From assembly GCA_020426345.1 (NCBI GenBank), contig JAGQQE010000006.1, positions 1-48,703 of the forward strand: a stretch of 48,703 nucleotides of DNA. Direction: 5' to 3'. Numbering within the stretch: position 1 is the first letter of the stretch; each line of letters opens with the position of its first letter. The notes below the pieces were generated by a model. The model saw only the letters and a program-made list of their open reading frames with translations, was not told the DNA's origin and ran no database searches. Shown piece by piece: positions 10,701-18,356 of the stretch. The DNA comes from Planctomycetaceae bacterium. GTDB taxonomy: Bacteria; Planctomycetota; Planctomycetia; Planctomycetales; Planctomycetaceae. Made by a program: the position numbers and the translations under genes.

Positions 10701-13700
10701 GGCGACTTGCTGAACCGTGTCTCTGGCAATGAAGTATCACGCGGGTTGGTCAGTCGTTCAGGAGAGAATTTCTCGCAGGAAGTCTCGGAATTGTATCAGG
10801 CCGTTCAGGGCTTTGGTGCAGAATGGAAGCTTCGGACCGAGCAGGGTTGGAAGCAAAGGACAATCACTTCGCTGAAATCACCTGATGAAGTACAGAGTAT
10901 TCGATTGACCTCGTTGCGGACGAAGAGTGCTATCATCTACGGTGTTGCGTTGTTCGTTCTGACGACCCTGTACCTCCTACGATCGAGGCTGGGTAGCGTG
11001 AGTGGCCTGATTCTTGTCTTGTTGACGGTTGTCGTTACGGCCCACTGGTACACGACTTCTGATGTACTGGATGGGGTACTGCTTGGGCTCTTCTGGGGTC
11101 TGCTTGCCGGTTTCGCTCTTTCGCTCGCAGCGCCGTTGTTTCAGATCAGGCGGCCAGTCATTTCACAGGTTGTGAGGACCTTTCTGTTTGCGGTTGTCTC
11201 TGCAGCGTGTCTGCAAAATGCATTGGGAGCTGTTGCTCAGGAGGGAGGGCTGTCACCAGGTGTCAGTAACCGATCGGTATTCAAGGTCACCGAACCCAGG
11301 ATTGTTCAGCTCAGAGATGGTGCTCCGGCTGGCATTGCCTATGTCGAGAACAAGACTTATGAAGAATGGCTGAAGCGAACCCTGCAGAATCAGGTTGACG
11401 TTGTGGTCACAGGACTGGATGTCACCGTCGACGCACCGTCGCTGGATGATGTGGAGGCCACGCTGATTATTCATCTCGCTACACTGACGGACATCAGGGA
11501 CTGCCGTTTCACAATTGATTTGCCCAACGCACTGCTTGTCAACTGTCAACTGGATGGTCTGCCGGTATTGCCTGCTGCTTCTTCACAGGGGACAGTGACC
11601 CTTCTGATTCCTGCTGCGACTCGGGTTACCAATATGCCTTTGACGGTCGAATCGGATCTGGATTCGGTTGAGCGATCCGAGTTCGCGCCGCGGGACAAGG
11701 ATAGGTCCGAAAGCAGAGCCGGCGATGTTGCTGGTCCGTCCGGACTCTGGGATAAGCACGAACTTCGAATTCGGCTTCGCCCTCGACTTGCAAGTCAGGC
11801 TAACGGAGTGCAGTTCACTATTCCGTCGGTCTCGTGTCCGGCGGCGACGTTTCAGATTATCGATTCGAAAGAATCGGTAAGTCGGGCCTTCATTCAGACA
11901 CATTCCGTCACCCGAGACTGGCAGGTGGGTGATGAGGCTGTCGATCTGGGAAGTCTCAGCAGTGGTACGGTCAAAAGGCAGGGGATAGAGGTGCGTCTGT
12001 TTGGAACAGCACCTGTATCTGTCAAAGCTGGTTCCGAAGTTCAGACGGCTATTGTCTGCGAGCTTTCTGCGGGCCAGCAGTTCGTAACGGTTTTCTCCAG
12101 TGTGCAGAAATGGAACCCGCTGGTTCGCAAGATACAACTGCCATTGCCGAGGGGTTATCGTCTTGTTTCGGTTGCCTGCCCGCAAGTTCCTCAGGTGCTG
12201 TGGTCAGTTGTCGATGACACGGCAGAAATTCAGCTCAACGAATTGAACGCTGATACATTCCTGCTGGAGCTGCGTTATGTCACTGAGAGTCTGCTGCAGC
12301 CTCTTCAGCATGTTGTATCACCGGGACAATTGAGCGCGATCGTTGATTGTCAGGCTTTTGCTGAGTGTTTGATTGCAATTCGAACCCCACGAGAGTTTTC
12401 AGTTCAGCCGCTCGATCAGGTGCTCACAGGAGACGGGCAGAGAAGGATCAGTACGACCGCCTCCATACCGGCTGCATTTTCAGCTCATCTTCGACCAACT
12501 GACGTGTTGTTTTCAGTTCCGTCAATGATGGACAGCATCCGGTTTCAGTTAACACCTCGAGTGCCGTATAACGAGGTTCGTGTCGAGCAGACAGTTGAAT
12601 GCCATACTGACTTTGTGGACTGGAAGTACGAGGCCTTCATTGACACGTCATTCGTTCCCATCTTTCGTCATCAACTGGCCGTGAATCCGTCAATCGAAGT
12701 CACAGACGTGCAGGTGTTTGCGGGGGAAGCAAATCGACTTGATCGCTACTACCAGAAGGATGATCGGTTGATGGTGCTCTTCAAAGAAGGAACGGATGGA
12801 CCACATCGGATTGTTGTCCGTGGACGCCAGGCCATCAGTAGCTCAGCAGATATACGCCTGATTGCACCGCAACTGCTGAACGCTCAGATACTTGAATCAT
12901 CCATGACGATAGAGGATCTGGACGACTCTGGTCTCTATTTTCGGGATTTGGGAAGAGCAGTTCCGGACAGGCCGCTCGCGAAAGACGCGCCACTGGTTCC
13001 GGAGACCCCCATCAGGTTCCAGGTCATTGAGGAAGGAACGGCTGTTATTCTTGGTCACCAGCAATCGTCTGCCGCCAGTGGTGAGTTGATCGTCGTGCAT
13101 GATCAGAATGATGCAACGGTTTTCGTCCGTATTCAGGGGGGGCAGGATCTGATCGCGTCCGGAGAGTTGCAGTTTCCCCGAGGCCAGCAGTTTGCGGTTG
13201 CTCCGCGGGTTTTTATCGGGCGAGACGCGTGTCGAGTCACCCAGGAACAACGTTTTTTTCGATGGGAAGCTTCGGCCTCAGAATCTGAGGATACAGACGT
13301 CTCGGAATTACTGGCCTTCTGGCGTGTGAATGATGATGCCGGGCAGATTGTGAATGCTTCTTCTGAAGGCCTCGGAGCACCTTTTGCCGTCGCCGTTCCG
13401 GAACTGAGTTTTGCGGTTGAATGGAGTGTGACTGAACTGATTGAATTGCCACCCGACTTCCGGGCCTCCGTCAATTCTGACGTCGTCGAGAAAAATGATG
13501 ATCCCACATGGATGCGCGACATCGCGAATCTTGCTGGTATGAGTCCGGCAGTCTTCGGTTTACCCGGAAAGGTCGTTGGCATTCAGGACGGAAGAATCAG
13601 CGTGGCTGCCCCGTCGGCGGGGAATGGTTCAGGCAGTGATGACTCCTCCGAGCTTAACATTCCAATCGTCATTTCAGACACGGTCGCTGTGGCGGATCGT

Positions 13701-14675
13701 AATGAATCTGTCATTGCGGAAACGACGTTATTGTTCCTGTCCGAGCGAATGCCAATCAACCTGTCCGTCGCACTTCCGAATGGTGTTGCAGTGGTTGCAA
13801 TCTCTAATTCGGAGGGCATTCGCAAACGTAATTCCATAGATGGTAGTTTGGATCTTGAGATCTCGGAGCCAATCACGCGATTAAGCGTGCAATGGCTGGG
13901 TTCAAGAACGGAAGGACATCTTTCTTCCACGGATGTTGATCTCACGCCGCCATTTCCGCTCGACTGCGAGACTTTCAGCCTGTTTTCACTGCACTATGCC
14001 GAACCCGGCGCTGAATGCGTTCCAATGCCACAACGTCTCTCGCGTGGTGAGTTTGAGAAAAGAATTAACCAGATAGTAGCAATGGGGCTGGAACGAAATT
14101 CTGCGGAGATGACATCGGAAGACGTTCAGAGGTTGATCGAGACGACTTCTGCGGATCTGAATTCAATCAGGCAACAGTTCTTCGAACGCACAACACCATC
14201 CGTCAACGGGACGGAACGTTCACCGTGGTACTTCAGTCTGAACGGCTCATCGGAAGAGGATACTGCCGTCAAAGGTCTGACTGTCAGATCAATCGATCTT
14301 CTGGACGGCCATACGGAGGAGGCCGATTCTGCATTCAGTCTGCGTGTCATCATCAGGCGTCTGCCCACAGTGGCCGCAATGGTTCCGTATGGACTCATTC
14401 TGTTGCTGACCATTGCCACGGTGGTTCGATCGTGGAAGTCGATTTTCGTGATTCCGGTTCAGGATTATTCTTCCGCAGGTGAAGTACCTGCCAGCAGCGT
14501 GTTCGTCGGTGCCGACAATGGGCTCGCTGCGACCCGAATCTATAATCAGCATGCTGACCCATCGTCAACGTTTGTTGCTTCCCCGTCTGAAGCAGAGAAT
14601 GTCCGTGAACATAAATCCGGCAGTGGATCTTCGCAATCCGCGACATTCGAACTTGGCGAAACCGGTGAGGCTTAA
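7779..14675 (+). CDS. giant exported protein of unknown function, probable fusion of two units (units 2 and 3)
   Basis: Predicted 2298-aa protein. The start at 7779 overlaps the upstream stop codon; an ATG at 7782 is equally possible. Residues 3-21 form a signal peptide ending at CFAQ. Residues about 30-1045 are beta-rich with no recognised enzyme motif; hydrophobic segments follow at about 1052-1067, 1076-1090 and 1099-1121. Next comes a second signal-peptide-like stretch, RTFLFAVVSAACL (from residue 1133) ending GAVA-Q at 1154, preceded by an in-frame GTG at 11172. Then another beta-rich region (1155-2195), one membrane segment (about 2200-2219) and a polar tail of about 80 residues. The size and order repeat the upstream 1152-aa protein, so the gene probably arose by fusion of two such genes. 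A helper role in envelope structure or export is conceivable but unproven. Confidence 0.85.
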   Translation: MMIRAFCLIFVLQAAGNCFAQIPAIPSDQVVAENQTVPGVVRPNAPSAEIPSIAPDQLQQLMERQKWVPVPLSVAQQIAKHIGKPADADAVVRPNRIREAIYRATLSGSQLTQGQIELTVQPPTEADRPDLLMLGIVNLNDLSMEAEHREVTIASDDDHRLFLLKAGYAQKIIGHWSIDGAVTGDVTTFRMELPEATISRIELTTSSETIVTSPNALVLGPEERSESESAWVLLPNSSSRVTIGCRRKRWTRSGIPLSLMKLTENHVATGDTMISQWSLTLTPELQSTDVLSVTLPDRLHVTDVLLNDNQPMVWDRQSDVSNASTNPPSTEKDSVDGNSVPLTPANPDDDAAMRDSQQQLNIQLPQLASTLSISIQATSALPTSSNWPVPLLKPLQWRRKADGANGAVLMPTSLVRVTLPAGIELDSWRLTGMQELDVNAGQENAVIYQLTRFVNEASAVARISASDASTTETVVSILEQSGRVLTANCLVNVRCEQGIATDLYWDIQPGWDVIGARYASNSRALFFEFDRSGKATASRQLQIHLPEPIESGSSRVVQLSLQQSDLADVTPILQPFVARDKRNRPFSYTLVTPDVVATLPAIEQVKNPSFSLTELTTANGWLAAQTIPARTIVFDDRLNDLSLLKSSARQPSERPAIEVQDLRCRIQVEGEFLKEVTLIRLAPAESDHTVPFLLPAREGAETFRWSVDGKNVDAAQRGDDSGEWRTFMVPVPGGNDNSPGREVTFESTRHLDDVRHAMLAVPLPDAGVSGVLSIDASEQFRILPEALSQAASADSSNEDGALALSEWLLPASPRRIRLVIERSGGSNHRPAFVSHIFHIFDVRDDQVRHQRVAIGQLSESALLNTVRIEEDFATSSKVFIDGRRVAILSPGAESAVPVPSDSAECRIVVIADPVFSVTNGFSRLALKEVSGDPRVDHRCTHHILVSPEMQIRSPDAQWQTSASVDVLGMMSTVAGDLLNRVSGNEVSRGLVSRSGENFSQEVSELYQAVQGFGAEWKLRTEQGWKQRTITSLKSPDEVQSIRLTSLRTKSAIIYGVALFVLTTLYLLRSRLGSVSGLILVLLTVVVTAHWYTTSDVLDGVLLGLFWGLLAGFALSLAAPLFQIRRPVISQVVRTFLFAVVSAACLQNALGAVAQEGGLSPGVSNRSVFKVTEPRIVQLRDGAPAGIAYVENKTYEEWLKRTLQNQVDVVVTGLDVTVDAPSLDDVEATLIIHLATLTDIRDCRFTIDLPNALLVNCQLDGLPVLPAASSQGTVTLLIPAATRVTNMPLTVESDLDSVERSEFAPRDKDRSESRAGDVAGPSGLWDKHELRIRLRPRLASQANGVQFTIPSVSCPAATFQIIDSKESVSRAFIQTHSVTRDWQVGDEAVDLGSLSSGTVKRQGIEVRLFGTAPVSVKAGSEVQTAIVCELSAGQQFVTVFSSVQKWNPLVRKIQLPLPRGYRLVSVACPQVPQVLWSVVDDTAEIQLNELNADTFLLELRYVTESLLQPLQHVVSPGQLSAIVDCQAFAECLIAIRTPREFSVQPLDQVLTGDGQRRISTTASIPAAFSAHLRPTDVLFSVPSMMDSIRFQLTPRVPYNEVRVEQTVECHTDFVDWKYEAFIDTSFVPIFRHQLAVNPSIEVTDVQVFAGEANRLDRYYQKDDRLMVLFKEGTDGPHRIVVRGRQAISSSADIRLIAPQLLNAQILESSMTIEDLDDSGLYFRDLGRAVPDRPLAKDAPLVPETPIRFQVIEEGTAVILGHQQSSAASGELIVVHDQNDATVFVRIQGGQDLIASGELQFPRGQQFAVAPRVFIGRDACRVTQEQRFFRWEASASESEDTDVSELLAFWRVNDDAGQIVNASSEGLGAPFAVAVPELSFAVEWSVTELIELPPDFRASVNSDVVEKNDDPTWMRDIANLAGMSPAVFGLPGKVVGIQDGRISVAAPSAGNGSGSDDSSELNIPIVISDTVAVADRNESVIAETTLLFLSERMPINLSVALPNGVAVVAISNSEGIRKRNSIDGSLDLEISEPITRLSVQWLGSRTEGHLSSTDVDLTPPFPLDCETFSLFSLHYAEPGAECVPMPQRLSRGEFEKRINQIVAMGLERNSAEMTSEDVQRLIETTSADLNSIRQQFFERTTPSVNGTERSPWYFSLNGSSEEDTAVKGLTVRSIDLLDGHTEEADSAFSLRVIIRRLPTVAAMVPYGLILLLTIATVVRSWKSIFVIPVQDYSSAGEVPASSVFVGADNGLAATRIYNQHADPSSTFVASPSEAENVREHKSGSGSSQSATFELGETGEA

Positions 14676-14703
14676 GGCTGTCGATCAGGTTTGTCTCTTT
14701 CAC

Positions 14704-14739
14704 TGAATTTCGTGACACATTCGATCTTCATGAAATTCA
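14704..14739 (+). terminator. long hairpin just after the giant gene, possible terminator or 3' stabiliser
   Basis: TGAATTTCGTGA (14704-14715) pairs with TCATGAAATTCA (14728-14739) over 12 positions with one G-U pair and a 12-base loop, starting 28 bases after the stop codon of the giant gene. The following bases (CTATTTC) are only weakly T-rich, so termination is uncertain. Confidence 0.45.
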
Positions 14740-14944
14740 CTATTTCTGGTAGAGGTTAAAAGACAGTTCGCCATAAACGCCGTCTTTCTGCTTCAGGTAC
14801 CTTTCACGACTCTGACTGTTCGGGCTGTGGTTTCGATTCGCGGCCAGTGGTCCTGAATGTTCCTGCAATTTCGAGTAAGGGCACGGCCGTTTGGTGGACT
14901 CAGTCAACACTCTTCTTTGTGGTAAATTCTCTGGACTCAAGCTG

Positions 14945-16672
14945 ATGAATCGTCTTTCTCTTGTTTCGCTGAGTGTCATTTTCTGTGTCTTCATCGTGAA
15001 TGCAGACGCCGTCAAATGCGATTTCAGGGACACGCTCGCGTCGCTTGAGCTGCGAGACAGCCGTGGAACCGTTCGCACGGCACGCGAATTGCCGGAGTCC
15101 GGGTTTGTCGTGATTGCGTTTCTGGGCACAGAGTGTCCTCTGGCTAAACTCTACGGCCCCCGTCTGCAGCAGCTGGCGGAGCAGTTCTCGGGGAAGGCGG
15201 TCTTCGTGGGAGTTTGTTCAAATATCCAGGACAGCCCGAAAGAGGTCACCATTTATGCCGATAGAGCTGGTATTCAGTTCCCGATTCTGATGGATCCAAA
15301 ACAGCAACTGGCAGACCTTCTGCAGGCCACACGAACACCTGAAGTTGTGGTCCTGGATCAAACACGAAGAGTCGTATACAGAGGTCGGATTGATGATCAA
15401 TTTGGAATTAGTGTGGCCCGTCAGTCGCCAGCCAAAGAGGACCTCAAAGACGCTTTAGTCAGCCTGGTCGCAGGTGGGCTGCCTGAAATTGCAGAGACCC
15501 AGCCAGTAGGGTGCCTGATTGGACGAAGCCGACGTTCGCAGCCGCACGGCCCGGTGAATTACAGCAAGCATGTTGCTCCTGTTCTGAACAAGCGTTGTGT
15601 TGAGTGTCATCGCAGTGGCGAGATTGCCCCGTTTCCGCTCACCAGTTATCAGGAAACGGTGGGATGGGAGGCAATGATCGCGGAAGTAATTAATGAAGGC
15701 CGGATGCCACCCTGGAATGCCAATCCGGAGTTTGGGCACTTTCGGAATGACTCGCGACTTTCCGCCGATGAGAAGCAGACACTTCTGACATGGATTGAAA
15801 ACGGTTGTCCTGAAGGAAATCCCGAGGATCTTCCGCCGACCCCGAACTTTGCCAGCGGATGGAGAATGCCGGAACCAGATCAGGTGATTCCGGTTCGCAA
15901 AGAGCCTTTCACCGTTCCTGCGACTGGTGTTGTCGACTACCAGTATTTTGAAGTGGATCTTAACTTCACAGAAGATAAGTACGTCGTTGCCGCAGAGGCT
16001 CGGCCAGGAAACCCGTCAGTCGTGCACCATATCATCGCATTTCTGAAGGTACCTGGTCAGAAAGATATCAGTCTGGGACGAATGCTGATCGGCTACGCGC
16101 CGGGAACGAGTCCGCTGATTTTTCCCGAGGGTACGGCAATGAAGGTGCCTGCAGGATCCAAAATTCTGTTCGAAATGCATTACACACCAAATGGGACGGA
16201 ACAAACGGATCTCAGCTACATCGGGGTCAGGTTCACGGATGCTGACCATGTGAAACAGGAGGTCGTCGGGCTTGAAGCCCTGAACAGCAAGTTCCGGATT
16301 CCAGCGGGTGATTCGGACTACCAGGTTCGAGCGAATGAGAATATTTCAGAAGATGTTTCGCTGTTGTCTTTGACGCCTCATATGCATCTTCGCGGCAAGT
16401 CTTTTCGGTACGAAGCGCGATACCCGGATGGATCCAGAGAAGTGCTGCTTGATGTGCCGGAATACGATTTTAACTGGCAGTTACGTTATGAGTTCGCTGA
16501 GCCCAAAGCGATTCCCCGGGGAACCGTTATCGAATGCGTGGCAACCTTTGATAATTCAGAGATGAACCCCAACAATCCGGATCCCGGAAAGGTCATTGGC
16601 TGGGGACAACAAAGCAACGACGAAATGATGATCGGCTTCATTACGGCAGTTCGGCAATCAGCTCGGAAATAA
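14945..16672 (+). CDS. redoxin - cytochrome c - copper type II monooxygenase-like fusion protein
   Basis: Predicted 575-aa exported protein with three parts. Residues 1-20 form a signal peptide, the reason for choosing the ATG at 14945. About 25-170 is a thioredoxin/redoxin fold with a single active-site-like Cys64 in FLGTECPLAKLYGP. About 205-300 holds a haem-binding CVECH (218-222) in a segment typical of planctomycete cytochromes. About 320-575 matches copper type II ascorbate-dependent monooxygenases: an HH pair (VHHIIAFL), FEMHYTPNG, an HMH motif (PHMHLRG) and a late Met (NDEMMIGF) correspond to the CuA and CuB ligands of the peptidylglycine monooxygenase fold. It should work outside the cytoplasm as an oxidoreductase; substrate unknown. 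Its last 32 bases overlap the sulfatase gene on the other strand. Confidence 0.85.
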   Translation: MNRLSLVSLSVIFCVFIVNADAVKCDFRDTLASLELRDSRGTVRTARELPESGFVVIAFLGTECPLAKLYGPRLQQLAEQFSGKAVFVGVCSNIQDSPKEVTIYADRAGIQFPILMDPKQQLADLLQATRTPEVVVLDQTRRVVYRGRIDDQFGISVARQSPAKEDLKDALVSLVAGGLPEIAETQPVGCLIGRSRRSQPHGPVNYSKHVAPVLNKRCVECHRSGEIAPFPLTSYQETVGWEAMIAEVINEGRMPPWNANPEFGHFRNDSRLSADEKQTLLTWIENGCPEGNPEDLPPTPNFASGWRMPEPDQVIPVRKEPFTVPATGVVDYQYFEVDLNFTEDKYVVAAEARPGNPSVVHHIIAFLKVPGQKDISLGRMLIGYAPGTSPLIFPEGTAMKVPAGSKILFEMHYTPNGTEQTDLSYIGVRFTDADHVKQEVVGLEALNSKFRIPAGDSDYQVRANENISEDVSLLSLTPHMHLRGKSFRYEARYPDGSREVLLDVPEYDFNWQLRYEFAEPKAIPRGTVIECVATFDNSEMNPNNPDPGKVIGWGQQSNDEMMIGFITAVRQSARK

Positions 16673-18131
16673 TCTCCGGGTGTTGTATGGCCACATTGGT
16701 GGATTCATTGGGATCGGACTGCATGTCAAAAAGTTCAAACGCATCTGCCGTTTGAGCTTTTGTATCGCGCCCTGGGTGAACAATTAATCTCCACCTTTCC
16801 GTTCGAATCGATCTCCTGTTGCCCGTCCAGAAAGCAAACGCCGGACGTTCCCATGGATGTTGTGGATCAGTCAGTAATGGTCTCAGTGACTGACCATCCA
16901 ATTCAGCAGGCTTTGGTAATCCACAAAGGTCTGTCAGTGTTGGAAATACATCGACTGTCTGGACGATCGACTCAGAAATTTCGCCAGCCTTCTGAAGGCC
17001 GGGCAGGCGGATCATCAATGGAGACCGAACAGCGTTTTCGTACAGGCAATGTTTACCCCAAATTGCGTGTTCGCCCAGTAGGAATCCATGATCGCTCCAG
17101 ATGACGACAATCGTTTTTCGATGTGGGTCCACCTGATCGAGTTTCGAAAGCAGACGCCCCACCTGTGCATCCACATAGCTGACTGCAGCGGCATATCCAT
17201 GTCGTAAAGTCTTTGCATATTCAGCGTCCGATGCGGGGTCCCGATGCGTAATCTGCCCATTGACATCTTCGTAGTCGTGTCCATAGTTCCCTCGAAATTC
17301 ACCGCTGTTGTGCCAGCCGGAGATCCCCTCAGGTTTCGTTGTCACGGCGGGGGCAGCCAGGTTGTCGGCATCATGCAGATCCCACCATCGTTTCGGGGCA
17401 GCGAATGGAAGGTGCGGTTTGAAGAAACCCACAGCGAAGAACCACGGCTGTTCTCCTGACTGAAGTTCGTCCAGAGTCTGGATGGCATCCCCGGCAACCC
17501 AGGCATCAGGATAAGCTTCGTCAGGACCATCAAATGCTTCAAAGGGGTGGGATTTTCCGGGGCGTCTTGCCAGCCCATTCCCGTAACCGTGCATCATCGC
17601 CTGTGAATGGGGCCAGGGTGAGTTCGGGATCCATGATCGTTCCCAGACGCCGGGCATTTCCTGAGGACCTTCATTCCAGTCCTTTCCGGTCAGATTGCCC
17701 GGATAGTGAGAAATCTTTCCAATTGACAGCGTCCGGTAATCGTTCTGCTGAAACCATCCCGGAAGACTCCGCCGTATCCAGTCTTTCTGGGTCTGTTTAA
17801 TTGCGTTATTGCTGAGATGCACGGCGTGTGTGGGATACTGTCCCCGAAGCAGCGCACATCGGGAAGCACCGCAGGTAGGTACATGGACGTAGTGGTGGGA
17901 AAATACCCGGGCAGTTGCCGCAAAGGCGTCCAGTGATGGTGTTTTGGCATGCGTGATGCCCAGGCAACCGAGGTCGTTTCTCAGGTCATCGATAGCGATG
18001 AAAAGTACATTGGGACGCCTGGCAGGCTCGTCATGGGATTCTTTCTCGGCCGCCGCAACTGAGCCACCAAGTAAAACTCCCAGCAGAAACCATCCGGGCA
18101 GCCATACAGAAACACAGGGTTTTTCGTGCAT
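16641..18131 (-). CDS. sulfatase, iduronate-2-sulfatase-like
   Basis: Predicted 496-aa exported sulfatase of the alkaline-phosphatase superfamily. Residues 1-28 form a signal peptide (ending SVAAA). Metal ligands appear in NVLFIAIDDLRNDLG (Asp48, Asp49). Cys87 in CGASR is the residue converted to formylglycine in type I sulfatases, so activity would depend on a maturation enzyme not seen here. Further motifs are KPHLPFAAP and WSDHGFLLGEHAIWGKH (Asp-His metal ligands and a substrate Lys). It removes sulfate esters, probably from sulfated polysaccharides. It diverges from the PSCyt/DUF1553 gene across about 225 bases and overlaps the upstream fusion protein convergently. I see no clear Shine-Dalgarno sequence before the ATG at 18131. 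Confidence 0.93.
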   Translation of the reverse strand: MHEKPCVSVWLPGWFLLGVLLGGSVAAAEKESHDEPARRPNVLFIAIDDLRNDLGCLGITHAKTPSLDAFAATARVFSHHYVHVPTCGASRCALLRGQYPTHAVHLSNNAIKQTQKDWIRRSLPGWFQQNDYRTLSIGKISHYPGNLTGKDWNEGPQEMPGVWERSWIPNSPWPHSQAMMHGYGNGLARRPGKSHPFEAFDGPDEAYPDAWVAGDAIQTLDELQSGEQPWFFAVGFFKPHLPFAAPKRWWDLHDADNLAAPAVTTKPEGISGWHNSGEFRGNYGHDYEDVNGQITHRDPASDAEYAKTLRHGYAAAVSYVDAQVGRLLSKLDQVDPHRKTIVVIWSDHGFLLGEHAIWGKHCLYENAVRSPLMIRLPGLQKAGEISESIVQTVDVFPTLTDLCGLPKPAELDGQSLRPLLTDPQHPWERPAFAFWTGNRRSIRTERWRLIVHPGRDTKAQTADAFELFDMQSDPNESTNVAIQHPEIISELIAELP

Positions 18132-18356
18132 GTTGGGGAGAGCTTTCCAAATGGGAGGGTGAACAGGGCCGTAGAATCTGGTTTCGGGTAGTTTGCTTGT
18201 GTCTGCAGCTCAAAAACCCGAACATTAAGCAGTTCCGCGCCCAATGAAAACTGGTATTCTGTACGCGAACGCAGCAGCCCCTGATTCAACGGGGTGAATC
18301 GTTTATTCCGGCGAACCTGTTCGCCCTCCCACCTCAATCCTGCCTGAATCACTTCC

